Origin: JBFWNG01 sp050251195
GTDB lineage: Bacteria > Bdellovibrionota_B > Oligoflexia > Oligoflexales > Oligoflexaceae
Direction of reading: 5' to 3'
Assembly: GCA_050251195.1 (NCBI GenBank)
Contig: JBFWNG010000001.1
Span: forward strand, 186,001 to 250,000
Length of the DNA: 64,000 nucleotides
Shown: positions 48,222 through 57,512 of the stretch, piece after piece
Position numbering within the stretch: the first letter of the stretch is position 1
How the letters are laid out: each line of letters opens with the position of its first letter
Notes under the pieces: model-generated
The model's database searches: none
What the model was told of the DNA's origin: nothing
The model's input: the letters and a program-made list of their open reading frames with translations, nothing else
Translations under genes and position numbers: made by a program

Positions 48222-51170
48222 CTAAAAACTGGCCCCGACGTTCACATGCCACACACCGTTTAGGAGCTTGTTGCCCGTCCGTTTGCCGCGATCAAGGGAG
48301 CAACGATCGTTCTCGGTTGCACAGTGGCGTACGGGTATGCCGTAAGAGAGGTTAAAGGAGCCGAGCGGGGTGAGGTAGTTGACGGCAATACCCGTGCCCA
48401 CGTAACTCTTTCGCCAAAGGGTACTGGGTCGCGTAACGAGGGATGCAAAATCATAAGGGCGATTGTCCACGAGCTCCGCATTGGGATCCGAGCTATTTGC
48501 CAGGCTTGATTGAAAGAGCCGTTCCTCCGATGAAGTAAAAAAGACGTTGCTGCTGTCGACAAAGGTCGTGAGAGCTAGAGTTTCGGGCAATATTTGATAG
48601 CGAAATTCTAATTTTGCCACCATTTGTTTGGAGCCGCCTGTTTTGACGTCCTTCGTCTCGTCACCTTCTTGATAAATGATCGCCGGACCAAGTTCTTGTT
48701 TGCGAAAACCTCGATTGGTATCGGCGCCGCCTGCCTGAAGCCGTTCGGACGGCGGAATAACGTCGCCGATTTGCCCCTTGCGTTCGACTCCTTCAAAGGA
48801 GGCCAACTGAAACGTGGGTACGAACACAAAGTTGCCGATGATGTGGTAAAAGAGCTCGATGTTTGTCTTCCAGAAAAAGAATCGCAGTTCGCTGCCGAGG
48901 GGATATCTTGCCCAGGCGACTTCGCTTTGGCTGATGTAGCCGTCCGTGGGCCAAACGCCGTTGTTGCGGCGATCGATGCTGAGACGTAGTCCGACTTTAC
49001 CGATTCTCACGTCTCCAGCTTCCACAAGACTCTGAGCTAACGGCGTAGCCGTTTCGATGACGGTAATTTTCTGATTGTAGAATCCAGTGACCTTTGTGCC
49101 TAAGAAGAATTGGCGCAACGTATGAGTAAATGCAAGTTCGCCCTCGCGACTAATTTCCCAACTAACTTTTCCCGCTTCGGCCTTATGTCCCAAGGTAATT
49201 GTGCCATTCACCGGCAAATCGAGGATATAGGGCTCGATATAACCCACGCTGGCGCGGCGGCCCAACAACGTCTTGCTACCAATGCCTGTTTGAAGTCTTT
49301 CTTCACTGATAGAAGCTTTGAAGAAAACTTGTCGGGCCGTACCCATTATGTTGTTGTAGGACGATTCAAAAACATATCGACCGCCGTCTTCGAAGCTCCA
49401 ACCGGGGCCGAAGGAAACTGAGCCCGGTTTGCCCTCGCGTACTTGAATGACAAACGGGATGGTTGTTTTGCCTTCGGAGAGAGCGCTCGTATCGGACGGA
49501 ATAATATTGACCGAGCTAAACAGGCCGAGGCTCGTGAGAGCCTTGCGTGTCTCCTCGATTCTCTCCGGGTCGTACCAGTCGCCAGGGGCGAATCGCAATT
49601 CCCGTTCGACGACTTTGGGGCGAGTTCGAACCAAGCCGCTAATGGTAATTTCGCCGATCTTTACTCTTGTTCCTTGGTTGACTTTGAGCAGTACTGTCGT
49701 TGAGATAATGTCGTCAAGATCCCTGTTGAGCAGCTGCACTTCAAGAGAGGCGTGAAGATATCCTTGCTTTTGATATGCCAGTCGCGTGTCCTTCTCGAAT
49801 TCGACAACTTTGCTCCAAACCAGTGGCTCGTCTACCTCGATGTCAAGGAGGTTTTCGATGTCACCGGAATCCAGGACGGTATTACCTTCTATTTCCAGGC
49901 CGCTGAAGATTCTTTGTTTGCCCTCTTCAATAACGTAATTGAGTTGAATTTCCGATTTTTCCTTGTTTTTGTTAAGTTTCGGATAGGCTACTTTAGCGTC
50001 CCAGAAACCGCGTTCTTGGTAGTAGTTCGTTAGGTTGTCGACACTGGTACGAAGAAGTTCGGGACTATAGTCAGGATGTTTGAGCTGCAGAACCGAGCCG
50101 AGGTCCATGGCGTCAAGAGCGTCTTTGCGTGAAAATGATTTGATGCCGTCCAACTTAACATCCGAGATTTGGTATTGAGGGCCGGGAGAAACCGTCACGG
50201 TATATTGAATCTCGTCTTTGCCGATATTGTCTTTCTTAACGGAGGTGATTTCGACGTCGTCGTAACCTTCCTCTTTGTATTTCCGGATGACCTCGTTTTT
50301 TATCAATTCAGGGTCGGTAAGCGACGGATCAATTTCATGGAGATCGCTGGTAAGAAAGGGACTAATCGGAGAGATAATAGCCACGGAGATCTTCTTGCCA
50401 ATGGAGCCAGGGATAAAGACAAAAGCAGAGTTGCTAATACTGTCAAAATTGATGTCAGGATTTAGGATTTTTCGTTGATTGTATCCTTCCTCTCCGAGGC
50501 CCTTTTCGAAATTGGTAATAGCTTCCTTGATCAGTTTCTCGTCGCAAATATCTCCGATTTCCACGTCAATTGCCGTGCCTTCGGGGATTGCAAAGCCCGT
50601 AATAATCTCTCGCACTCGACACGGCTCACCTTCGTCAACCCGGAACTCGTACTCCGTCCAGCCAGCCTTTTCTTGCTTGTGTATGGCGAACTGAGGATTG
50701 TAATAGCCCCGAGATTTTAGATAGGACACGATATTCTCTCGAATCCGTTCTTCCATTTCCTTTGAGGCGATTTGACCAACATACTTATACAACCGCGAAT
50801 CGAGGTCGTTCTCAAACTCCCTGACCGTTAAGTCGAGAGAAATCTCGCCCACTTGTTGGGCCTTTTTTCCGCGAATCACCCATACGCCATTTTCGTAGTG
50901 CGCTTCGAGTTCGAGTATCGTGCGGTTGCGACTGATATCGAGCAAGAGGTCTTGGAGGGATTCGCCGCCGTTTACTTGGGGGTATTTTGCTTGGATGGCG
51001 GCCAAGTCGTTAACAGAGATGTCGACATCGCCGGTAAGCGTCCAGTTTGTGGCGAACGCAGGCGTGGATAGAGCGGAGGCGAGCAAAACTTTACGGAAAG
51101 TTAAACCTAAATCTAAGATCGACACCCGTGTCTGTTCCGACGAGTGAGCTGTCTTCGTTCTGTACCTCAT
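48222..51170 (-). CDS. tamA: BamA/TamA-family outer-membrane assembly protein
   Basis: A 982-residue Omp85-superfamily protein. A signal peptide (RKVLLASALSTPAFA) is followed by several POTRA domains to about residue 590 and a C-terminal 16-strand barrel. Conserved barrel words are GPGWSFEDGGRYVF and RLQAGGADTNRGFRKQELGP (the RGF lid-loop motif). It is far longer than E. coli TamA (577) and BamA (810), with extra POTRA-like repeats. Adjacent tamB favours the TamA role. The ORF overlaps tamB by 80 bases; a GTG at 51125 would give a more normal signal peptide. Confidence 0.88.
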   Translation of the reverse strand: MRYRTKTAHSSEQTRVSILDLGLTFRKVLLASALSTPAFATNWTLTGDVDISVNDLAAIQAKYPQVNGGESLQDLLLDISRNRTILELEAHYENGVWVIRGKKAQQVGEISLDLTVREFENDLDSRLYKYVGQIASKEMEERIRENIVSYLKSRGYYNPQFAIHKQEKAGWTEYEFRVDEGEPCRVREIITGFAIPEGTAIDVEIGDICDEKLIKEAITNFEKGLGEEGYNQRKILNPDINFDSISNSAFVFIPGSIGKKISVAIISPISPFLTSDLHEIDPSLTDPELIKNEVIRKYKEEGYDDVEITSVKKDNIGKDEIQYTVTVSPGPQYQISDVKLDGIKSFSRKDALDAMDLGSVLQLKHPDYSPELLRTSVDNLTNYYQERGFWDAKVAYPKLNKNKEKSEIQLNYVIEEGKQRIFSGLEIEGNTVLDSGDIENLLDIEVDEPLVWSKVVEFEKDTRLAYQKQGYLHASLEVQLLNRDLDDIISTTVLLKVNQGTRVKIGEITISGLVRTRPKVVERELRFAPGDWYDPERIEETRKALTSLGLFSSVNIIPSDTSALSEGKTTIPFVIQVREGKPGSVSFGPGWSFEDGGRYVFESSYNNIMGTARQVFFKASISEERLQTGIGSKTLLGRRASVGYIEPYILDLPVNGTITLGHKAEAGKVSWEISREGELAFTHTLRQFFLGTKVTGFYNQKITVIETATPLAQSLVEAGDVRIGKVGLRLSIDRRNNGVWPTDGYISQSEVAWARYPLGSELRFFFWKTNIELFYHIIGNFVFVPTFQLASFEGVERKGQIGDVIPPSERLQAGGADTNRGFRKQELGPAIIYQEGDETKDVKTGGSKQMVAKLEFRYQILPETLALTTFVDSSNVFFTSSEERLFQSSLANSSDPNAELVDNRPYDFASLVTRPSTLWRKSYVGTGIAVNYLTPLGSFNLSYGIPVRHCATENDRCSLDRGKRTGNKLLNGVWHVNVGASF

Positions 51171-54100
51171 CTTCCTTCTTTTTATCTACGCCACCGGATA
51201 TAGAGATGCTATCATGTAATGAATATTCTGACGATATTTTCATATTGGATTCGCTGTCTACTTGAAAAATTAAATTCACATCGTCGCTGAGATTTATGGG
51301 CAGGTTAAGCCGCGCCACGGGGCTATTTGTGCTACCTGAGGTGTACGTGTCTAGGTAGACTTGGCGTATGACGGACTGTCCAGAGAGTTCCATAAGTTTT
51401 TCTATCGGCTCCTCGAACTGTCCGATGACTATGCTAAGAGCCTCATTATAAGCCACACTCTGCGACAATCCCACGCTTTGATCGGGGTTCGGAAGGGTTC
51501 CGGAACTGAGCAAAACAAGTATTTCGAGTTTGGTGATGGGAGTGCCGTCGGGTCGGGTGGCAGGTTCGACAGCGAAATCCACTTTGGGTTGCGAAGCATA
51601 CCCAGTCACGATGAATTGCACTGTGTACTTCGAAACTCGAGCCTCGCCGGTGATATCAAGCTTTGGGTCAGGTGGCGTAATAGGTTCGTCGAAGAAAATG
51701 TTGCCCGAGAGAATTTCGAAATCCCGCTTATAGGTGAATCGCCCTTGGGGGATCGAAACTTGACCGACGAGCACAGGGCTGACCTCGGTGCCTGTAAGGT
51801 GAAGGTCACCGCCCAGCGTTGCGGAAAGGTTTTTGCTCGCGACATTCACGGAATTGTTGCTGCTTAGGTGAATGTCAAAGACAAGATACGATTGTTTCGC
51901 GGTGGTGTTGGATTTGATCTTTTGCTTTCTAATCGCGTCAACGATCTGTTGACGAATGTCGAACGATCCTTGGGAATCGGCTTGCACGATGCCCAAACTT
52001 CCCGATGCCTTAAGAGGAAATTTGTTGCCAACCAGGGCGATGTCAGCGTCAATCGTGGTGTTCACCGACTTCAGGACAAAGAAAGGCAAGCGTTGAAACT
52101 CCGCCTTGTTCAGGCTTATCAGAATCTTGGAATCATTGGGGTTGGCACTCTTGAGGTCCATTTGTCCAGATACTTCGATGGTTCCGTTGGTCCCTTTGCT
52201 CGCTCGAAACTGTTGGATCGTCCATTTGCTGTCCACGTAGCTAATATCCATTTGAATGTTGCTGAGAGGAGGGTTGAAATCGACAAAGGATATGGTCAGG
52301 GGTTCCCAATCAGCATGGCTAAATGACGAGGGTTTGCTGTCTTTTATGTGGAGACTGAAATCGGGCGAAAATATTGATCCTGTCATTGATCCCTCTATTT
52401 CCAGCTTGCCCTTGGCTGCGTAGATTTGAGGCGCAAGTGATTGAAGAAGCTGAATATCGATGGTGCCTGCAAACTCGACATTTACCTGATTGGGAAACGT
52501 TGATTCCTTGAGAAGGATTTTTACCTCGCTAGCCCTGCTTACGAATGTGAAATCACCGCCGTCGGCAAAGGACCACTTGCCGTTGTCCATGAGTACTGTC
52601 ACTGAGTTCTTAAGATCGAGATCGAAAACGCTAGACCTGTCGGGAGAGGTGCGTACAATTTTCGAAGAAAATTTCTCGATTGTAAGTTTGCCTTTAGATC
52701 GCCACCAATCCGAGAATTCGCCTTGCATTTCCCAAGCGCTGTTGAGATAGGCAAAGTTTCGAGGGTCTTCGGACACGACTTTGGTCGCAAAGGCTCGCAT
52801 GTCAAAATTATGCAACTTAAAGTACCAATTATAAGGAATTCCTTTGCTAGCAATGTCGAATTGGATACGCCCCTCGAGGCTGTTCCCCGCTTGAACGATT
52901 ATTGGCACGTTGATTTTGCCGCCATCGACGAATCCACTGAATTTTATGGGAGGGATATTGCTTTTGAGAAGATTAACGTCCTTAAACTCGCCTTCAAACT
53001 TACCCTCCAGGCGGTCCATAGTTCCGCCTAGCTTAACGTCGGCTGCAATCTGCGCCTCTGTTTGGCTCTTTTCGATATATTTGCCGAGAAACGGGATGTT
53101 TTTCAGATGATCTTCTTGATCGGAACCCTGCAAAAAGTTCGCATGAAAGTCGACCTTGTCATTCGTATGCAAGCCGAGTCGGACGAGCAAGTCATTTGCT
53201 GCCTGCGCCTCCGCATATGAAAATTTCTTCTGCTTGGTGATGGTGAGCCCGCCATTAATCTTTATAGATTTTTTTTCGTAGTAAAGGTTTTCTGTGTGGA
53301 CTGAGTTTTGGTCGCTTTCGAGGTCGAATTCGAAGAAGTCGAAGATCGGCTCTTTGTCGAATGTTCCGTTTGTGAGTATTGCTTTGAGGTTGCCGGCAGA
53401 GGCGAGGGGACTCATGAGGTGGCCGTTCATCTTACCTTTGAGCCGCTTAGCGCCGAATTCCACTTCATGGGGCGATCCAAAAAGCGTGATTATTTCCCTG
53501 AAGAGAGCATTGTCGATGTTATATCCTTCAAGAGTTGTTTCGAAAGGTACACCTTCCGCGAACTTTATAACTGTTTCTGGAGAAGACAGGGTCCCGTCGC
53601 CGTCGAATTTTATTTCGGTTTGTTCGATACGCGCTTCCGCTTTTTTAGCGGACACGGAAACGTGCGACGATAGTTTGGTGGGAATGCCAAACATAGAGAG
53701 CTTTGATGCCCGAACGTCGGCCGTTGTTATTATGTCGCTGTAAGGTCCGGAGATTGACGCCTTTATGTCTGCGGGGCCTGTTATGTTCAGGCCCGTCAAG
53801 AATTCGGTCAATACAATGTCGAGGTTAGGGGAGTTTATTTTTAAGTTAAGCCCCTTCTTCGAATCAAAGAAAATGTCCCCGGCTCCGAAAAGAGAAGATA
53901 CAGTCGAAATATTCTGTCCCTCGGGCAAGAAGCAATTGCCTTGTAGACGTTCGAAGGTGAGTTGCGCAGTGTTGACGTCAAGCGCGATGTCCAGATCGCA
54001 CGTCGGTCTCATTTCGGGTTTTCTTTCTATTTTCAATATGGGGAAAGTCATGTCGTGAACAAGCGCATTCGTTGTAATTTTAAGGCCGAAGGGAAATCCT

Positions 54101-55356
54101 TGGCCAACGACCGAGAGGTTCTCGGAATTTATGCTGCCGTTCAAGACCTTGAAGTCGGGGACTTGAACCGCGCCGAGCAAGTCAACCAATGCTAGGTCTC
54201 TCGGCTTGGCCATAAATTCCATGTTAAGAGCCTTGTCAAAGTGGATGACGCCATTGGCATCAGCAACGACTTGCCCTTCTTTGGAAACCACACCATTGGC
54301 AAACTGGATTTTTTCTTTGTCGATGATAAGATCCGTTTGCGTATCATAAAGCCTAAACCCATAGATTCGTCCGTCCTGCACAGCACCTTTGCCGGTTAAG
54401 CCCCACGATGCGGCCGGGGCGTCGGGGTGGATCGGAAGGTCCATTGTTAATTCCATTTCACCCGAAACTTGACCTTCCGTTTTATCGACGCCTAGAAAGT
54501 CGCCTAGTGCTCTTAAGTTGGAATTCGACACGTCAGCGGTTGCGACGACAGAGAGAGATGAGAGAATCTCTTTGGCCAGTCTCGCGGGGAGCTTCGTGCC
54601 GTCATTTTTCCGCGTGAGGAGATGCATCACGGTCGCGCCGTGAAACGAGATGTTTTCCGAACTTACCGAAAAGTCGGAAGAATTAAACTGTTTGTTGCGA
54701 AAATCCCCTGCCAACTTTACTTGAGCCTGTTTTATGAATGCCTTGCCAAGACAGGCAAGATTGAATGCCTGCACATCGGATTCGATTTCCCAGTTGTTCC
54801 AGTCATCGTACCAAAACGCGAAGTTAAAGCCTCCGAGGGATAGGTCCATGATGTTAGGATCTGTTTCCTTTTCGCCAGGGATGGTGAACTCAATTTGAGC
54901 GTTTGTCAGGACAATTTTATCTACGGGCAAATCAAACCCTAACGGCCAGGCAATGGGAGCGGGCTCTTCTTTAGACGCGAAAATTTCCATGAGTTCTGGT
55001 GGGAGCGGATATTTGAACTTTAGTTCGTTTGCTTCAATAAGCCCTAGCCTCGGTGTTCCGAGCAATATGGAGGTGAACGAAACCTTAACCTTGACGTTCG
55101 CGGCTTCTGTGAGAACGAGGTCGGTGTTCTTTGAAGACGTTACCTTGAACCCGTAAAGGGTCGCGCCGAGGGGAAAAGCCGACACTTCGAGAGCTTGAAA
55201 CTCAATGTGAATGTCTTCCCACTGTTTTAATTTCTCATTGATAATTGTTCGGGCTAATTTATGACTATAGGGATTGTCAATCGTAAGATTCAAAAAGAAC
55301 CCGATACCAATAGCGATTATAGCTATGCTCAGAATCTTAGTTACGATTTTCGTCAA
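51091..55356 (-). CDS. tamB: Translocation and assembly module protein TamB
   Basis: A 1421-residue AsmA-like bridge protein with an N-terminal inner-membrane anchor (ILSIAIIAIGIGFFLNL), a very long beta-rich periplasmic groove and the C-terminal DUF490/TamB domain (GQVSIPQGRFTYKRDFEILS, FDEPITPPDPKLDITGEAR). TamB moves phospholipids and helps insert outer-membrane proteins with TamA. The start is TTG at 55354-55356, overlapping the TGA of the ATPase gene as TTGA. It is slightly longer than E. coli TamB (1259). Confidence 0.9.
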   Translation of the reverse strand: MTKIVTKILSIAIIAIGIGFFLNLTIDNPYSHKLARTIINEKLKQWEDIHIEFQALEVSAFPLGATLYGFKVTSSKNTDLVLTEAANVKVKVSFTSILLGTPRLGLIEANELKFKYPLPPELMEIFASKEEPAPIAWPLGFDLPVDKIVLTNAQIEFTIPGEKETDPNIMDLSLGGFNFAFWYDDWNNWEIESDVQAFNLACLGKAFIKQAQVKLAGDFRNKQFNSSDFSVSSENISFHGATVMHLLTRKNDGTKLPARLAKEILSSLSVVATADVSNSNLRALGDFLGVDKTEGQVSGEMELTMDLPIHPDAPAASWGLTGKGAVQDGRIYGFRLYDTQTDLIIDKEKIQFANGVVSKEGQVVADANGVIHFDKALNMEFMAKPRDLALVDLLGAVQVPDFKVLNGSINSENLSVVGQGFPFGLKITTNALVHDMTFPILKIERKPEMRPTCDLDIALDVNTAQLTFERLQGNCFLPEGQNISTVSSLFGAGDIFFDSKKGLNLKINSPNLDIVLTEFLTGLNITGPADIKASISGPYSDIITTADVRASKLSMFGIPTKLSSHVSVSAKKAEARIEQTEIKFDGDGTLSSPETVIKFAEGVPFETTLEGYNIDNALFREIITLFGSPHEVEFGAKRLKGKMNGHLMSPLASAGNLKAILTNGTFDKEPIFDFFEFDLESDQNSVHTENLYYEKKSIKINGGLTITKQKKFSYAEAQAANDLLVRLGLHTNDKVDFHANFLQGSDQEDHLKNIPFLGKYIEKSQTEAQIAADVKLGGTMDRLEGKFEGEFKDVNLLKSNIPPIKFSGFVDGGKINVPIIVQAGNSLEGRIQFDIASKGIPYNWYFKLHNFDMRAFATKVVSEDPRNFAYLNSAWEMQGEFSDWWRSKGKLTIEKFSSKIVRTSPDRSSVFDLDLKNSVTVLMDNGKWSFADGGDFTFVSRASEVKILLKESTFPNQVNVEFAGTIDIQLLQSLAPQIYAAKGKLEIEGSMTGSIFSPDFSLHIKDSKPSSFSHADWEPLTISFVDFNPPLSNIQMDISYVDSKWTIQQFRASKGTNGTIEVSGQMDLKSANPNDSKILISLNKAEFQRLPFFVLKSVNTTIDADIALVGNKFPLKASGSLGIVQADSQGSFDIRQQIVDAIRKQKIKSNTTAKQSYLVFDIHLSSNNSVNVASKNLSATLGGDLHLTGTEVSPVLVGQVSIPQGRFTYKRDFEILSGNIFFDEPITPPDPKLDITGEARVSKYTVQFIVTGYASQPKVDFAVEPATRPDGTPITKLEILVLLSSGTLPNPDQSVGLSQSVAYNEALSIVIGQFEEPIEKLMELSGQSVIRQVYLDTYTSGSTNSPVARLNLPINLSDDVNLIFQVDSESNMKISSEYSLHDSISISGGVDKKKEDEVQNEDSSLVGTDTGVDLRFRFNFP

Positions 55357-56333
55357 TGAGCGTCATCCTCGTCGTCATAGAAAAGAGACTGGAGATCAAT
55401 CGGCTTTGAACCTGTTGTCGGTGTTGTTGATGTTGTTGCTGCTGGCGGTTGTTCAATCCGCGGGGGTGTTTTTGTCGCCGGTTTTGGACTCGGCGGCATT
55501 CTTTCCGTGGGAGAAAACCGTTGGTTAAAGGAGTCAACCGCTTTGGGGTCTATTGTTGTTAAACCTTGCGCCATCCCCTCGTTGAGGCAGCTCTTCACCA
55601 TTTTCATGATTTTTCCAATGGCGCCTTCGGCTATCTGAACAATTTTGTTTTTTGCGTCGTCGGAAAACGGATCTTTTGGCGCACCGACGTTCTTGAGAGT
55701 CTTTGACCAAAGATCGCTGAACTCCAAGGAAGAAACGGGCGGCAATTCGTCGGAAAAGGTAACAAATCGACTCATTCTTTGCGATTTGCTCGTCTGAGCT
55801 GCGAATTCGGTCGTGCAAAAGAACACAAAACTAATGAAGTCGCCAATGAGCGCCTTTAGATCGGCCAGTTTGCGTATTTCCACCAGTAAGTCGTCATTGT
55901 TCAGAAGTTCGGCGTTATCCACCACGACGACAAGTTTTCTGCCCTCCCGCTTGTAATCGTCGAATTGCTGCGAAACTTTTTTCCATAGCGTTTTGTAATC
56001 TGACCCTGGTTTTTTAACGATGGTATTCTGGTTTTCAATTCCAAAATAAAGAAGGAGCTTTTCAAGCAGCCAGGTCTGCTGGTTCGGCGGCGCGGCAAGT
56101 GAAAGAAAGAGGCCCTCTTGGGAGGGGAGAGGCAAATTTGCGTAAAGCGTGCGGGCAGCGGTCGTTTTTCCGATGCCGTTTGCGCCTGCCACCAAGATGA
56201 CGTCGGCGCTATTGCGGAGGACGGTTCTCGCTTTGTCCATCAGCATTTGATGTCGTTGCGACAGGACAATCGTTGGATCGTCGGCGCCAAAAAGGGGCGA
56301 CTTCATGCCCCAATATTTTGAAACATCGTTCAT
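55353..56333 (-). CDS. ExeA/MshM-like AAA ATPase
   Basis: A 326-residue cytoplasmic ATPase. Residues 1-260 resemble the AAA domain of ExeA/GspA and MshM (KYWGMKSPLFGADDP, Walker A GANGIGKTT, Walker B KLVVVVDNAE). The C-terminal ~65 residues are a Pro/Thr/Ser-rich, probably disordered tail with a short acidic end (SLFYDDEDD). There is no peptidoglycan-binding or transmembrane segment, which ExeA has. It lies in an operon with tamB and tamA, an unusual partner, and follows the receiver-like gene by 32 bases. Confidence 0.8.
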   Translation of the reverse strand: MNDVSKYWGMKSPLFGADDPTIVLSQRHQMLMDKARTVLRNSADVILVAGANGIGKTTAARTLYANLPLPSQEGLFLSLAAPPNQQTWLLEKLLLYFGIENQNTIVKKPGSDYKTLWKKVSQQFDDYKREGRKLVVVVDNAELLNNDDLLVEIRKLADLKALIGDFISFVFFCTTEFAAQTSKSQRMSRFVTFSDELPPVSSLEFSDLWSKTLKNVGAPKDPFSDDAKNKIVQIAEGAIGKIMKMVKSCLNEGMAQGLTTIDPKAVDSFNQRFSPTERMPPSPKPATKTPPRIEQPPAATTSTTPTTGSKPIDLQSLFYDDEDDAH

Positions 56334-56365
56334 AAATAAAAATTTCCATTTTCTTGGTCGTTAAT

Positions 56366-57337
56366 TCAACTTGCCTTGGGCGGCTGTGCCAATTCGTGTT
56401 TCCCCCAAGTTTTCTCGAATTTTTCTATTATTTTAGGGTCTGATGCTACCATTTTTTCGAATTCATTGCGATAACCTTCGGCATACAGAATTTTCATGAG
56501 GCAAGGTTTGAGAATTTCTGTCATGTAGAGGGAATCGAGCATATTTTTTATATATGAAATGCACCCATTAAGATCGTTAAGCATAAGATGACTTTGAATC
56601 ATGTCAAAGCAAAGTATCTTCGGATACCCATAGGTTGCAGTAACAGTCTTAAGGAGTCGGGTCGCGAGATAGGGCATCGCATTCTCTAGATACAGCCTCA
56701 CAAGATTTAGGATGAGACCGAGATTTCGAGGGGCTTGGCGAAGGGCAGAAATAAGAACCTTTTCTGCCGTTCTAAAATCACTGGTGCTGTTAAAAAATAA
56801 CGATAAACATGCTGCTGCGGTCGGCGCGGCTTCTTTGTCTGCAGATATTTCCGTGAGAGTTTTGATAGCCGCTTTCTTTTCGCCCAGTCGAAAAGAGGAA
56901 CCCGCGCTTCTCAGATGGCCCATGAATCCGCTCGACCATCGTTGTATGACCCATTCAAAACCGTCTATGAATTTAGACGGCACCACCGGTTTGTCTATGA
57001 TTTCCAGCGTGAAGAAGGAATTTAAAGCCATTTTCTCTTTGGCATTTCGCTCTTCAAGAAAGATGATGATGGGCGTCATATAGGTGATAGGAAGTTGGAG
57101 CAAATTTCTAAAAACCCATGGCGCTGGGAGCTCTGGGCTGTCGTCGATCATCACCATGGAACATTGGGGAGAAGAAATTGCGGCGATCGCCTGCTCCATC
57201 GTAGGCATCGCTTGGGTTACAGTCCATCGACGGCGCTTCAGTCGATCCAACAGCTCACTGTCAATTGGTTTGATTCCATCGCTGATGAGCACGACGTTCT
57301 TTTCGGTCCATAAATTATTGTCTCTAAAAAACACCAT
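56366..57337 (-). CDS. Atypical receiver-like domain with TPR-type helical repeats
   Basis: A 323-residue cytoplasmic protein. The first ~125 residues fit a response-regulator receiver fold: VVLISDG, the possible phosphoacceptor in MVMIDDSPE, PIIIFLEE and the lysine in IIDKPV. The usual acidic pair and Thr/Ser switch are altered, so phosphorylation is doubtful. Residues ~135-300 are TPR-like helix pairs (AEKVLISALRQAPRNLGLILNLVRLYL). It starts the operon with the AAA ATPase, tamB and tamA, and probably acts as a protein-interaction hub. Confidence 0.7.
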   Translation of the reverse strand: MVFFRDNNLWTEKNVVLISDGIKPIDSELLDRLKRRRWTVTQAMPTMEQAIAAISSPQCSMVMIDDSPELPAPWVFRNLLQLPITYMTPIIIFLEERNAKEKMALNSFFTLEIIDKPVVPSKFIDGFEWVIQRWSSGFMGHLRSAGSSFRLGEKKAAIKTLTEISADKEAAPTAAACLSLFFNSTSDFRTAEKVLISALRQAPRNLGLILNLVRLYLENAMPYLATRLLKTVTATYGYPKILCFDMIQSHLMLNDLNGCISYIKNMLDSLYMTEILKPCLMKILYAEGYRNEFEKMVASDPKIIEKFEKTWGKHELAQPPKAS

Positions 57338-57512
57338 AAGTCAGGAAGCTCAGATTGTGCGGAAAAATGAATTAAGGCTTTTGGTTCAATAGGTTATTTG
57401 CTATTAGATATAGCTTATTTTATCACGAATCTAAGGGGTTCGGCATAACCCTGGAAATATTTCGGATGAGATCGCCTAAGGTCTTGATTCTTAAACTAAA
57501 AGGTAGGGTTTT

